Shown: positions 37,376 to 46,417 of the stretch, piece by piece
Layout of the letters: every line of letters begins with the position of its first letter
How positions within the stretch are numbered: the stretch's first letter is position 1
Assembly (NCBI RefSeq): GCF_002891295.1
Contig: NZ_LGUI01000002.1
Span: 1,047,458 to 1,111,457, forward strand
Direction: 5' to 3'
From: Streptomyces eurocidicus
GTDB lineage: Bacteria; Actinomycetota; Actinomycetes; Streptomycetales; Streptomycetaceae
DNA: 64,000 nt
Translations under genes and position numbers: made by a program
The notes under the pieces: model-generated
Seen by the model: only the letters and a program-made list of their open reading frames with translations
Told to the model about the DNA's origin: nothing
The model's database searches: none

Positions 37376-37765
37376 GACTGCTCCCCCTCGTTCCGACTGG
37401 ATGCTCGTACCTTCCCACCCACCACTGACAATCGGTCCCGGGCGCGGGGCGGGACGCGGACCAGGGGGGGAGGGCCGCCCCGGCGGCGGGCTGAGGCCAC
37501 CGCGCCCGGTCGCCGGGCCCCGCCGCGCCCCGCCTCCGGGGGCTTCGCGGGGCGCCGCCGCCGAGGAGCCGCTCGCGTTCTGCCGCGGGCGCTGCCGGGC
37601 GTGCCGCGCCCGCGTGTCCTCGTCTTCGCCCGGCAGGCGGCCGTCCCGTGTCGCCCCTGGAGGCGGGGGGCCTGACGGTGCGCCAGGGAGGCCGGTCGCT
37701 GCCGGTGCGGCTTCGTGAGTACCAGGACTCATGACGCTCTTCGGGGTGCGCGAGAGGATCGGGGG

Positions 37766-38356
37766 ATGACGATGATCAAGATGACGGGGGTCCGGCGCGC
37801 CATGCTGCCGCTGGTGGTGCCGGCTTTGCTGGCGGCGGGCTGCGGCACACAGGGGGCAGGCGGGGCCGCCGGCGCCGGCCGCCGTTCCCCTTCCGCGCCG
37901 GCCGGGATACCGGTGCCCAGCGCGCCGGTGGACTTCCCGTGCCCCGGCGAGAGCCCCGCCCTAACGCCTCCGCCGGCCGGCAGCACTCCGGCATCGGCTG
38001 CCCCCGGTGACCACTACGCCGAGAATCACGGCTTCCGGGAACCTCTTCCCCTGCACGGCGGGCGCCGCTGCGACGGACTCGCGGCCGCCGGGCGCATCGA
38101 GGCCGCGCTCGAACCACTGCGCGAGCGTGGCGACTTCACCCCGGAACACGTCCGTGACGCGCTTACCGGCCTCGGCTACCCGGCCGGGAAGGTGCGGGCC
38201 TACGGGAACGGCTCCGCCGGGGTCGGCTTCCTCGTCGAGGCCGACGCCTCGCCGTTGTGCGTGGAGGGTGCGATGAACCGTGACTCCATGCGGGCGGACT
38301 CCTTCGGCGGCTACCCCGACCACTTCGGCTGCGAGACCCCCAGCGGCGGCCACTGA
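37766..38356 (+). CDS. Lipoprotein of unknown function
   Basis: This 196-residue protein has a lipobox (VPALLAAGC) giving an acylated Cys near residue 24. A Pro/Ala/Ser-rich linker follows, then a compact C-terminal domain (~95-190) with HYAENHGFREPLPLHGGRRC and DGLAAAGRIEAALEPLRERG. The start at 37,766 has GAGGATCGGGG upstream. It is anchored outside the cytoplasmic membrane; role unknown. Confidence 0.8.
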   Translation: MTMIKMTGVRRAMLPLVVPALLAAGCGTQGAGGAAGAGRRSPSAPAGIPVPSAPVDFPCPGESPALTPPPAGSTPASAAPGDHYAENHGFREPLPLHGGRRCDGLAAAGRIEAALEPLRERGDFTPEHVRDALTGLGYPAGKVRAYGNGSAGVGFLVEADASPLCVEGAMNRDSMRADSFGGYPDHFGCETPSGGH

Positions 38357-38650
38357 CCGGGTCCGCCCCGCCGGCCGGACTTCGCCGGTGACCGGGGCCG
38401 GCTTGCCGGCGTCCCGTCCCCTCCGGGAGGCCGGGCGGCTGCCGGCGACGGTGCCGGGGACACGTAGCGCTGCCCCTGCTCGCGGGAGCCCACCGGCGAG
38501 TGCGCCCGGGCGGGGGCCCAGGCACCTGATAGCACGTCAGCCCGGGTCGCCGGCCGGGACGATCCTGGTCGGCGCCCCGAGGAACCCCATGGAGGCGCAT
38601 GGAGGCGCATGGGCCGTGTGACGGTACGGCCCCTATCCCGCCCCCGGGGT
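38357..38650. other. Intergenic region, no gene seen
   Basis: GC-rich spacer between convergent genes. A short direct repeat ATGGAGGCGC occurs near 38,590. Confidence 0.4.
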
Positions 38651-39644
38651 CTACTTGAACAGGCGGTCACCGCTGGTGGCCATGCAGTGGGTGGCGCTGT
38701 GGGGGTTCACCCAGTCACGGACGAGGCCGATGGTGTTGGCGCACTGCCGGCCGCTGTCGTACTCGTGCTCTCCGGTGAGGTTGCCGTAACCCGCGATGAC
38801 GCCGTCCACGTGCGCGTCGCCCGGCAGTTTGTCGACGTACCACGGATCGTTGTACGTGGCGGTCCAGGACAGCGTGCCCGCGAGCTGCCCGGCGGCGCGG
38901 TCCTGTGCGCCTTTCTTCAGTTCCGCGCATGTGCTGCGGCCGGCTTCGGTGCGGTAGCCGAACCCGTTGGGGATGTTGCCGTCGCCGTAGTCCATCACCC
39001 GGCGGCCGGCCGGGAACCCGGACCGGTTGAAGGCGTCACGGACCTGGTCGCGGGTCCCGGTCGTCGTGATGCCCTCCAGCGGGCCGAGCCTGCCCTCCGG
39101 GCTTTCCAGCCCCTGCCGCCGACGTCCGGGGTACTGCCGCCGTGGTACTCGTAGAAACCGTAGAGCACCTGGATCCCGGCAGCCGTCAGCGGCTGCGCCT
39201 TGTCGCGTAGTCCGGCGACGCCGCACCCGCGGTTGGGTGCTTTTCCGCAGTAGTTGGGGTCTTTGATGTCCAGACAGAGCAGGCTCGGCCGCCGCCCTGC
39301 CCTGCCCCGGTGTGGGAGACGATGCGGTCGAGGCCGGGTCCCGCTGGTTGTTACTGGCCGGGGGAGCAGTCGTGGTAGGCGCGTCATTCGTTCGGGTTCC
39401 ACCAGGCGCAGATGTTGATCTCGAGGGCGTTGGCGCTGTGGCCGAGTGCGGTGTCGGCGCCGTCCGGGGTGTCGACCCGGTGTGTGATGGCGTAGACCGC
39501 CTGGCGCTGGTCGGCGGCTGCCGCCGGGGTGGTGCCGGGCGCGGTGGCGCCGCTGATGTCGCACAGTGCCGCCAGCAGCGCCAGGGCCGTCCGCGGGCTG
39601 ATGCCGCGTCGGTGGTGAGTGGTCAGGGAAGGGTGCTTCTTCGT
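38651..39644 (-). pseudogene. Secreted phospholipase D/sphingomyelinase D-like gene, broken
   Basis: Frames combine into a signal peptide (GISPRTALALLAAL), YAITHRVDTPDGADTALGHS and NALEINICAWWNPNE. An in-frame stop follows near 39,390. Then come LCLDIKDPNYCGKAPNRGCG, QVLYGFYEYHGGSTPDVGG, TGTRDQVRDAFNRSGFPAG and finally DWVNPHSATHCMATSGDRLF. This is the layout of small Streptomyces GDPD-fold phospholipases D. Damage includes the stop codon, frameshifts near 39,300 and 39,120, and an ACG where the start ATG is expected (39,642-39,644), after a GAGAAGGA site. Confidence 0.7.
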
Positions 39645-40569
39645 GTCGGTGTCCTTCTCAAGGATGGCTGTCTCCCCGGGGGCGCCGCCCTTCGCTGCGG
39701 TGAAGCGTGGCCGGCTGCGGCGAGGGGCGGCTGAGGTGCCGCCGGTGCTGCCGCGGGACAGCGGGCCCGGGCGCCCCCTGCCGGATCCCGCTCCGGTCTG
39801 GTGGGTGCGGTGGCCGGGCGGCCTGATCCTGCCGGTCCGTCCGCCCCAACCGCCACAAAGAACCGGGCATTTCGGGATGCGGGAATGCGGAGGTGGCTCT
39901 GATCAGGACGGGCGTGCCCCGTCTGGAATGCCCAGGTGGAATGCCCGGGGCTGTGCCGAGGTGGGAGGCACCCTTTGCCGGGAGCCTCCCACCGCCCCCG
40001 GCTGCCGGGGAACTGCCCCGCCGGAGGCTGCCTGGTCCCCGCCGGGGCCGTGTTCCGCCGACGGCGCGCAGGGTGCCCTGCTGGGGCCGCCCGGTGAGGG
40101 GACCGGCCCTCAAACCGTGGCCGGGAAGGGGCTGGTCGGCGGTCCCCGTGCCGTGCCGGGGCCGGCCGGTGCTCAGGCAGGGGAACCCGTCTCCCCGTAC
40201 CGGCACTCCTCGTCTCACCGGCCGTGACTTCCTGGCCGGGCACCCGGCCGGATGCGGGGCGTCTGGAATCCGGCGCCGGCCGGCTCGCCGTACCCGGCGC
40301 CACCCGGGGGCTCGGCGGGAGGGGACCGTGAAGGGATGGAAGCACCCGCAGCCGCCCCGGGCCGGATGGTGCGTGCCGGGCCGGATGGTGCGTGCCGTGT
40401 ACGGCGGTGCGGCGCCGCCGTGCCGGCGTCGCGGCACTGTCACCGATCGGTCATGGACTTGTCTTGGAACCGCTTCAGGGCCCTTTTCAAGATCATCCGC
40501 TGGTAGGTTCCCGTCTCGTCGAGTCCAAGATCATTGGCGCTCGGCCGAACCATCACCGAGGAGCAACAA
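39645..40569. other. Long GC-rich gap, no gene recognised
   Basis: Over 900 bases with open frames on both strands whose translations are Pro/Arg/Gly-rich shadows. The promoter for the SH3 protein should lie near its right end (less GC-rich around 40,440-40,540). Confidence 0.4.
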
Positions 40570-40881
40570 GTGAATTCCGTAATTCGGGGGAAGAGCGCGG
40601 GCAAGCGTGCCGCTGCCGTGGCGGGCCTGCTGGTCGCCGCGACGCTCGGCGGCGCGGCCCTGGCGGCGCCGGCCTACGCCGACGACGTCTACGGCCACTG
40701 CACGGGCGAGGGCGTGCGCATTCGCGCCGCCGCGAGCACCTCCAGCTCGGTCGTCGGCCTCTGCTACAGCAACCACCGCCTGGCGCACCGTGGCGTCTCG
40801 GGCGACGGCCAGTGGGACAAGGTCTACGACGTGAACAGCGGCGTGTCCGGCTGGATCTCGCACGGCTACTGGAGCTGGTAA
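40570..40881 (+). CDS. Secreted SH3b-domain protein
   Basis: The protein has 103 residues from a GTG at 40,570 with GAGGAG upstream. The signal peptide ends APAYA near residue 36. The mature part is a single bacterial SH3 domain (GEGVRIRAAASTSSSVVGLC, QWDKVYDVNSGVSGWISHGY) with two cysteines. SH3b domains often bind cell wall. A strong terminator follows. Confidence 0.85.
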   Translation: MNSVIRGKSAGKRAAAVAGLLVAATLGGAALAAPAYADDVYGHCTGEGVRIRAAASTSSSVVGLCYSNHRLAHRGVSGDGQWDKVYDVNSGVSGWISHGYWSW

Positions 40882-40890
40882 ACAGCAGCC

Positions 40891-40920
40891 GGGGCGGCGG
40901 GGTCCTGACCCCGCCGCCCC
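40891..40920 (+). terminator. Strong GC hairpin terminator
   Basis: Perfect 12-bp stem GGGGCGGCGGGG/CCCCGCCGCCCC around TCCTGA, ten bases after the SH3 gene. Confidence 0.8.
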
Positions 40921-41000
40921 TGGGCTTCCGCCCCTGGGCTTCCGCCCCTGGGCTTCCGCCCCTGGGCTTCCGCCCCTGGGCTTCCGCCCCTGGGCTTCCG
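40917..41000. repeat. Six tandem copies of a 14-bp repeat
   Basis: The unit CCCCTGGGCTTCCG is repeated six times without change, beginning inside the right arm of the terminator stem. Confidence 0.95.
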
Positions 41001-41103
41001 CCCCCGGGGTGAGGCGCAGGCCGCCGGCCGCCCCCCGCTGGAGACAGCCGCCCCACGCCTCTCGGCTCCCCTCCGGCGCACCCGAGTGCGATTAACCCAT
41101 CCT

Positions 41104-41120
41104 GATGCGGATATTGCATC
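41104..41120. promoter_or_regulatory. Short palindrome upstream of the telomere operon
   Basis: GATGC-GGATATT-GCATC lies 22 bases before the HTH gene in an AT-richer stretch. It is a candidate operator or promoter element for the HTH-tap-tpg operon. Confidence 0.45.
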
Positions 41121-41141
41121 GCCCCGGGTAGGGTGCGGGGC

Positions 41142-41426
41142 ATGGGTTTGGGTCTGGAGGAGTCGTTGCGGCTGACGGTGGCCGCGCTGATGCAGGCGAC
41201 GGGGGAGTCGCAGCGGGCGATCGCCGCGGTGCTGGGTTTGACGCAGACGCAGGTCTCGCGCCGGCAGTCCGGGGCTACCGCGTGGAGTCTGCGTGACGCC
41301 GATGTCCTGGCCGTGCATTACGGTATCGGCGCGCTGGATCTGCTGGCGGGTCCGACGCGGGCGTGTGAGGCCCTGCCCGCCGCCCGCCGCCGCGGCAACA
41401 ACGCCGAGAAGGGAGCGGTCCGGTGA
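41142..41426 (+). CDS. Small helix-turn-helix protein of the telomere operon
   Basis: The 94-residue protein carries a lambda-repressor-like HTH (LTVAALMQATGESQRAIAAV, LGLTQTQVSRRQSG), followed by WSLRDADVLAVHYGIGALDL. The start is taken as the ATG at 41,142 (GTG at 41,133 possible). Its stop overlaps the GTG of tap (GTGA), so it is the first gene of the tap-tpg operon and probably its regulator. It may also assist DNA binding at the ends. Confidence 0.8.
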   Translation: MGLGLEESLRLTVAALMQATGESQRAIAAVLGLTQTQVSRRQSGATAWSLRDADVLAVHYGIGALDLLAGPTRACEALPAARRRGNNAEKGAVR

Positions 41427-43120
41427 GCGACTTCGACGCGATCGACTCGCTGCTCGCCTCCGTCGGCCCGCAGGCCCCGCTCCCCGCGCCCGGGGTGCGT
41501 CGTGACCTGCGGGAGCGGGCCCGCCTGTCCAAGGCGCAGCTGGCCCGCACGCTCGGCGTGAGCCCGTCGACGATCAGTGCCTGGGAGAGCGGCCGGGACC
41601 CGGTGGGGGAGACCCGCACCAAGTACGCGTATCTCCTGGACGGCCTGGCCGCCAAACTCACTGCCGGGACCGAACCGGACACCGCTCCCGTCCCCGAACC
41701 GGCGGCGGCTGCCAATCCGCCCGCCGGAGCCTCCGTCGCTGGCGTCCCCTCCCCGGAGCCCTCCGGGCCGGCCCTCACGGAACAGGCCGGGCCTGCGGAG
41801 GGCGGCGACGCTGACGAGGTGGAGACCCTCGCCGTGCCGGAGCTGTGTGTGCTGTGCGGCAGGCCGGCCGGGCATCGGGTGGAGGGTTTCGCCCAGCACC
41901 TGAACGCGGCCGGCTGCCAGGAACCTGCCCCCGCAGCTCCCGCCACGGTGCCGCTGGCGAAGCCTGCCACGACGCCGGTGCAGCCCCGGTCCGCCCAGTC
42001 CGCCGAGAAGACCGCCCAGTTCACCCAGCCCACCACTCCGGCCGCCCGGCCCGAGGCTGTTCCGGCTGCGCGGCCGTCGCTGCGCCCCTCGCGTACGCCG
42101 TCCCCCGCCGAGCGTTCCAAGAGCCCGGCCCGGCGCGCGTTCCAGGAGCCGCCGCCCGGCCCCGGGGACCTGATCGGCCAGGCGGTCCAGGGCGCGCTCG
42201 CGGACCACCAGGGCGACGTGGAGGCGGCGTCGGCGGCGTTGCTGAAGCGGGCGATCCCGGACGCGATGCACCTGCTGGACGAGACCCGCAAGGGCGCCCG
42301 CTACGACATCGTCGCCCACCCCTGGATCCCCGACATCCTCAGGAAGCAGAGCTCCCGCGGCCCGGACCAGGTCTGGGAAGCCCGCCCGAAGTGGACCCGC
42401 CACGACCTGCCTCCCGGCCGGTACGAGGTGACCGCGCTCGACATCAACGGCGCCTACCTCTCCGCCCTCAAGACCCACCTCCCCCTCGGCCGGCTGGAAC
42501 ACTCCGCCGGCCCCGCCCACGACCGCCGCCGCGCGGGCGTCCACCTCATCACCCCACCCGCATGGGAGCACGAAGCGGTCCTGCCCAACCCCCTGGGCAA
42601 CCGCGACGAACCAGGACCCCTGTGGGTCACCGAGCCGACCCTGCGCCTCCTGCTGCGCCTGTCCGGCCCGAAGCACGGGCTGTGCGCCCCGCCGGAGATC
42701 CACGAGTCCTACACCTCCGGCGCCACGGAGAACCTGCTGGAGAAGTTCCGTATCGCGCTGAAGGACGCCCGGGACGCGGCGATCGAGCGGGGCGACGAGG
42801 TGACGCTCGAATACGTGAAGGCGATGTACTCCAAGTTCGTCTCGACGATGGGGGAGTCGAACTACAACCGGGAGCTGTACCGCCCGGACTGGATGCACAT
42901 CATCCGCTCCCAGGCGTTCGCGAACCTGTGGCTCAAGGCGCTCAAGGCCCACGACGAGGGCCTCATGGTGATCCGGGCGATGGGCACCGACGAACTCCAC
43001 GTGACCGGGGACTGGCGCCGTGTCTTCCCCGAAGGCCGCGGCGTTACCGAAGTCAAGGTCAAGGACACCTACACCGCCGGTACGGGCACCGATGCCATGG
43101 TGGGGGAGGAGCGCCCGTAA
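41423..43120 (+). CDS. tap: Telomere-associated protein Tap
   Basis: The 565-residue protein has an N-terminal XRE HTH (LRERARLSKAQLARTLGVSP, STISAWESGRD). A long Pro/Ala-rich linker at ~85-240 contains a CVLCGRPAGH...H finger-like element. The C-terminal domain (~280-540) contains YEVTALDINGAYLSALKTHL and MYSKFVSTMGESNYNRELYR. Known Tap proteins bind terminal hairpins and recruit the terminal protein Tpg to the 3' overhang for end patching. Gene order HTH-tap-tpg and overlaps at both ends (GTGA; TAATG) support this. It is shorter than the ~740-residue S. coelicolor Tap, mainly in the linker. Confidence 0.88.
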   Translation: MSDFDAIDSLLASVGPQAPLPAPGVRRDLRERARLSKAQLARTLGVSPSTISAWESGRDPVGETRTKYAYLLDGLAAKLTAGTEPDTAPVPEPAAAANPPAGASVAGVPSPEPSGPALTEQAGPAEGGDADEVETLAVPELCVLCGRPAGHRVEGFAQHLNAAGCQEPAPAAPATVPLAKPATTPVQPRSAQSAEKTAQFTQPTTPAARPEAVPAARPSLRPSRTPSPAERSKSPARRAFQEPPPGPGDLIGQAVQGALADHQGDVEAASAALLKRAIPDAMHLLDETRKGARYDIVAHPWIPDILRKQSSRGPDQVWEARPKWTRHDLPPGRYEVTALDINGAYLSALKTHLPLGRLEHSAGPAHDRRRAGVHLITPPAWEHEAVLPNPLGNRDEPGPLWVTEPTLRLLLRLSGPKHGLCAPPEIHESYTSGATENLLEKFRIALKDARDAAIERGDEVTLEYVKAMYSKFVSTMGESNYNRELYRPDWMHIIRSQAFANLWLKALKAHDEGLMVIRAMGTDELHVTGDWRRVFPEGRGVTEVKVKDTYTAGTGTDAMVGEERP

Positions 43121-43695
43121 TGCCGGAGAGGAACCTCGACTTCGGGAAGTTCGGTGCCCGCGGGATCAGGGGCAGCGACGCCGTCGCCCGCAAGCTCGAC
43201 GAGCTCGCCGGCGGCATCGTCACCCCCGTCACCGCCGGACGCGGTCTGATGGCACGCCTGCACTACCTGACGAGGTCGGACAGGAGCCGCCAAGCCGCCC
43301 GCGACGCCGGCCTGACGGTCACCGACCGCACCCTGAAGGCATGGCTGGAGGGCAGGCGCCGCCCGTCGAAGGCCAGCCTGGAACGCGTCGACGCCGCCTA
43401 CCGCACGGTGCGCCGCCGCAACGTCGCCCGCCACCTCCTGGCCCGCCTCAACCGCGACGGACGCGGCACCCGGGTGGAGATCCACCCCTTCAACCAGTCC
43501 GGCGTGCCGCGCCCGCTCCAGCGGGTGGTGGAGTACCGGACGATGAACGTGCGCCGCTGGGACCGCATCGTCACCTCCTGGGCGGCCGGCGACCACCAGG
43601 GCCTGGACGACACCTGGACCACCGATGTCCTGCCCGACCTCGGCAGCCAGTGGGGCCAGTACGAATACGTCACCAGCATCGGCTTCGCCGCGTAG
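43120..43695 (+). CDS. tpg: Telomere terminal protein Tpg
   Basis: The 191-residue protein starts PERNLDFGKFGARGIRGSDA, the FGARGIRGS block of Streptomyces terminal proteins. A HTH-like segment (AARDAGLTVTDRTLKAWLEG) and a basic region (TVRRRNVARHLLARLNRDGR) follow. Tpg is covalently attached to the 5' ends and primes synthesis that fills the 3' overhang. The ATG overlaps the tap stop (TAATG). The middle and C-terminus (GVPRPLQRVVEYRTMNVRRW) diverge from classical Tpg as I remember it, so telomere type may differ. A broken duplicate lies at 58.6 kb. Confidence 0.85.
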   Translation: MPERNLDFGKFGARGIRGSDAVARKLDELAGGIVTPVTAGRGLMARLHYLTRSDRSRQAARDAGLTVTDRTLKAWLEGRRRPSKASLERVDAAYRTVRRRNVARHLLARLNRDGRGTRVEIHPFNQSGVPRPLQRVVEYRTMNVRRWDRIVTSWAAGDHQGLDDTWTTDVLPDLGSQWGQYEYVTSIGFAA

Positions 43696-43739
43696 CACCC
43701 CTCACCGGCCCCCGACTGCCGCGCGCCACGCCACGCCCT

Positions 43740-43787
43740 CCTTCGATTCGAAACAGCCGCCGCGCCCCTGCGTCTGCGAATCGAAGG
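43740..43787. repeat. 11-bp inverted repeat downstream of tpg
   Basis: CCTTCGATTCG and CGAATCGAAGG separated by 26 bases, about 45 bases after tpg. It could be a terminator or a binding site. No gene is seen from here to 44,120. Confidence 0.5.
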
Positions 43788-44125
43788 AGATATAGCGGAT
43801 CCACCTTGATCATCGATCATCTGCCCGCCGCGTGCCGCGCGCTTCGCCGAGCCTTCGGCACCCGTCCCGGGGCACGCCTCGCCGGGCACCGCCCGGCCCC
43901 GGGTGCCCTGGACGAGAACTGCGCCCACGAGCCCGACAGAACCGGTGACGGGCAGGCGCCCCCCGGGCCCGGATGCTTTCACCGCGGGCACCGCGCGGCC
44001 GGCCGCCGCCAGGGGTGTGGCCGACGGGACGTCAAGTCCGGTCCCTCGCCCCGCCCTCGCCTCGCCCTCGTGCCGCGCGGTTCGGGCGGCCCCGGGCGTC
44101 CGGAGTGAACTGCCTGATCAGCGAG

Positions 44126-44155
44126 GTGACGGTGTGTCTCCGAACACACCGTCAC
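44126..44155. terminator. 12-bp hairpin
   Basis: GTGACGGTGTGT/ACACACCGTCAC with a 6-nt loop and an ATTAAAAA tail. It ends transcription entering from the left, or forms part of the serine hydrolase leader. Confidence 0.6.
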
Positions 44156-44164
44156 ATTAAAAAC

Positions 44165-44183
44165 TTAGCTTAGCCTTACCTTA
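44165..44183. promoter_or_regulatory. Iron box (DmdR/DtxR-type operator)
   Basis: TTAGCTTAGCCTTACCTTA agrees at 15 of 19 positions with the actinobacterial iron-box palindrome TTAGGTTAGGCTAACCTAA. It lies 67 bases before the serine hydrolase start, so repression by Fe(II)-DmdR is likely. Confidence 0.7.
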
Positions 44184-44250
44184 TTGAAGTTCCCGGTTGG
44201 GGCGCCTGCCGGTATGTCAGAGACGGATGAGACGGATGAGGAGAAGCGGG

Positions 44251-45438
44251 ATGGCAACGAGAACGCTGCGGAAGGCGCTGGTCGCCGTGGCGGCAGCCAC
44301 CGTGATGACCACGACAGTGCTGACGGCCACGGCCACGGCCTCCGCGGACACGGGCGCTCCCCGCCCCGGGCACCCCGCCGCTCAGAAGGCACTGGAGGCC
44401 CATGTCCGGACCGGTATCCCGGGCGTGCTCGGGCAGGTACGGGACGCCGGCGGGACGTGGAACGGCTCCGCGGGAGTCGCGGACCGTGACACCGGACGCG
44501 AGCGGCTGCCCGAGGACCGTTTCCGTATCGGCAGCATCACCAAGGCGTTCACTTCGGTGGTCCTTCTCCAGCTGGAGGCCGAGGGCAGGCTGAGCCTGGA
44601 CGACAGCATCGAGCACCACCTGCCCGGCGTGGTCCACGGCAACGGCAACGACGGCCGCGGGATCACACTCCGTCAGATGCTCAACCACACCAGCGGCCTG
44701 CCCGACTACCTCGACGACGCGTTCTTCGAGCGGATAGGCACCACCGACTGGCCCGAGCACCGGTACGACACCTTCAAGCCCGCCGGCCTCGTTGCCACGG
44801 CCGTCGCCCACCCACCGGCCTTCGAGCCCGGCACGGACTGGAAATACTCCAACACTAACTACGTCCTCGCGGGCATGGTCATCGAGAAGGTGACCGGCGC
44901 CTCGTACGAGAGCGAGGTGGAACGGCGCATCGTGCGCCCGCTCGGCATGCGCGCCACCTCCCTGCCGGGCACCTCGCCGCGGATCCCCGGCCCGCACGGC
45001 CGCGCCTACAGCGACCTCCACGGCGGCCCGGGCGCCAGGATCTGGGACACCACCGAGCTCAACCCTTCCTGGATCTGGTCGGCAGGACAGGCCATCTCCA
45101 CCGTGGGGGACCTCAACCGCTTCTACGGTGCGCTGCTGCGGGGCGAGCTGCTCCCCGGGAAGCAGCAGCAGGAGCTCCTGACCGCGGTGCCGGTGCCGGT
45201 GAAGGAGGCCGGGGAGGGCGTGGCCTACGGGCTGGGTCTCTACCGGACCACCCTGCCGTGCGGCGGGTACATCTGGGAGCACGGCGGCAGCATCAACGGT
45301 TCCCTCTCCGTGGCCGCTTCCTCGCCCGACGGCCGCCACACCGCGGTGTTCAACGCCAACGGCGACTGGGGGGACGCCGACCTGGAGGACGTGGTCAAGG
45401 CCGAGTTCTGCGACACGGCACAGCCGGCACGGCACTGA
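44251..45438 (+). CDS. Secreted serine hydrolase, D-alanyl-D-alanine carboxypeptidase/class C beta-lactamase fold
   Basis: The protein has 395 residues from the ATG at 44,251 with GAGGAG upstream. The signal peptide ends ASADT near residue 35. Active-site motifs are S-x-x-K in FRIGSITKAFTSVV (Ser ~97), Y-x-N in WKYSNTNYVLAGM (~210) and H-x-G in WEHGGSINGS (~350). This is the class C penicillin-binding/beta-lactamase-related family that cleaves D-Ala peptides or esters outside the cell. The iron box upstream suggests expression under iron limitation, which is unusual for the family. Two terminators bracket it. Confidence 0.9.
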   Translation: MATRTLRKALVAVAAATVMTTTVLTATATASADTGAPRPGHPAAQKALEAHVRTGIPGVLGQVRDAGGTWNGSAGVADRDTGRERLPEDRFRIGSITKAFTSVVLLQLEAEGRLSLDDSIEHHLPGVVHGNGNDGRGITLRQMLNHTSGLPDYLDDAFFERIGTTDWPEHRYDTFKPAGLVATAVAHPPAFEPGTDWKYSNTNYVLAGMVIEKVTGASYESEVERRIVRPLGMRATSLPGTSPRIPGPHGRAYSDLHGGPGARIWDTTELNPSWIWSAGQAISTVGDLNRFYGALLRGELLPGKQQQELLTAVPVPVKEAGEGVAYGLGLYRTTLPCGGYIWEHGGSINGSLSVAASSPDGRHTAVFNANGDWGDADLEDVVKAEFCDTAQPARH

Positions 45439-45450
45439 CCCGAACCATTT

Positions 45451-45486
45451 CCGGGGAGCGGGCCCGGCTGCGGGCCTGCTCCCCGG
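45451..45486 (+). terminator. Terminator of the serine hydrolase gene
   Basis: A ~15-bp stem (CCGGGGAGC-G-GGCCC paired with GGGCC-T-GCTCCCCGG, one G.T) with a six-base loop, 12 bases after the stop. Confidence 0.8.
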
Positions 45487-45912
45487 AGCGTGCCACGCCC
45501 GCCCGGCCCGCGGAGCCGCGACGAGCCACTCCGCGGCCGGGATGACGAGCTCGGCCCGTGGGACGATCGGGGCGCCGGGGCGCCGGGGGGCGGGTGCGGC
45601 AGAAGGCCGGACTCAACTGCGCCCTCCTGGACGCCGCGCCGGGCGAGTTCCGGCGGCGAGCTCGCCTGCAAGATGTCCCGTCCGGGCGCGCGTGGAGTGA
45701 CCGGTGGGTTGTCCGGTTCGGGGGTTTCACGGTCGGCCGGGTGGGCGGCGCCCTGATGGGTGTGGGCGGGCGTGAGCCGTGCTCGAGTGATGTGTCGGAT
45801 GAAAGCGTGGGAGCTGGTCCGGCCGGTCATCGCCGCGTGGAAGGCGTAGCGTCCCTCGGTCAGGGGCACGCGGGCCGGTAGGTGATGCGGGAGATGATGA
45901 ACGCGCCGCCGT
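45487..45912. other. Intergenic region, no gene recognised
   Basis: Convergent spacer between the serine hydrolase and the broken hydrolase gene. Frames are shadows. Confidence 0.4.
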
Positions 45913-46381
45913 TCACGTGGTTGCGGGGCGGGGGCCGACGGTGTTGGTGAGGGTGCCGATGTGTTCGATGGTGACGGCGACGGTCTGGCCGGGCTGGAGG
46001 TAGGTGCCGGTTTCGTGGCCGATGCCGGCGGGGTGCCGGTGTAGAAGATGTCGCCGCTGTGGAGACCGGTGCGGGCGTTGGCGTACGTGAGGAGTTCGCC
46101 GCGGTCGGCTCGTCCGGGACCTTCAGGCCGAGCCGTTCCAGATGGGCGGCGTAGGTGGCGCCGGCACAGACGATCTTCGCACCGGGCTCGATCGGGGCGA
46201 GGAGCCGCAGACGGTGCAGGGGGCGCTGGAGACCGTCCCAGGGCGGGGTGCCGGTGGGGTCGGCGGCCAGAGCGGGGGCACAGTCGGCGAACGTGCCCGC
46301 GAGGGGGCGGGAGGTGTCGTCCCCGGGGTGGACCATGGCCCAGAAGCTGGTGGTTCCGTCGGTGCAGCGTGCGATCTTCGT
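45913..46381 (-). pseudogene. Fumarylacetoacetate hydrolase-family gene lacking its catalytic core
   Basis: The N-terminal domain (KIARCTDGTTSFWAMVHPGD, then LLAPIEPGAKIVCAGATYAA) is joined directly to the C-terminal part (GELLTYANARTGLHSGDIFY, GTPAGIG, then GTLTNTVGPRPATT). The joints lie near 46,100 and 46,035. The intervening ~100 residues that carry the metal-binding Glu/Asp residues are missing. The initiation codon appears as ACG (46,379-46,381) after GGAGG. It is downstream of, and on the same strand as, the decarboxylase. Confidence 0.75.
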
Positions 46382-46417
46382 GGTGGTTCCTCCGTTCCAC
46401 GCGGGGCGGGCCGGGGT

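Noticed and set aside
39645..40569. Long open frames on both strands between the phospholipase remnant and the SH3 gene
   Set aside because: Translations are Pro/Arg/Gly-rich with no motif, as expected for shadow frames in GC-rich DNA.
40917..41000. CRISPR array
   Set aside because: The six repeats are only 14 bp and perfectly head-to-tail without spacers. No cas genes are present, and no other array is seen in the window.
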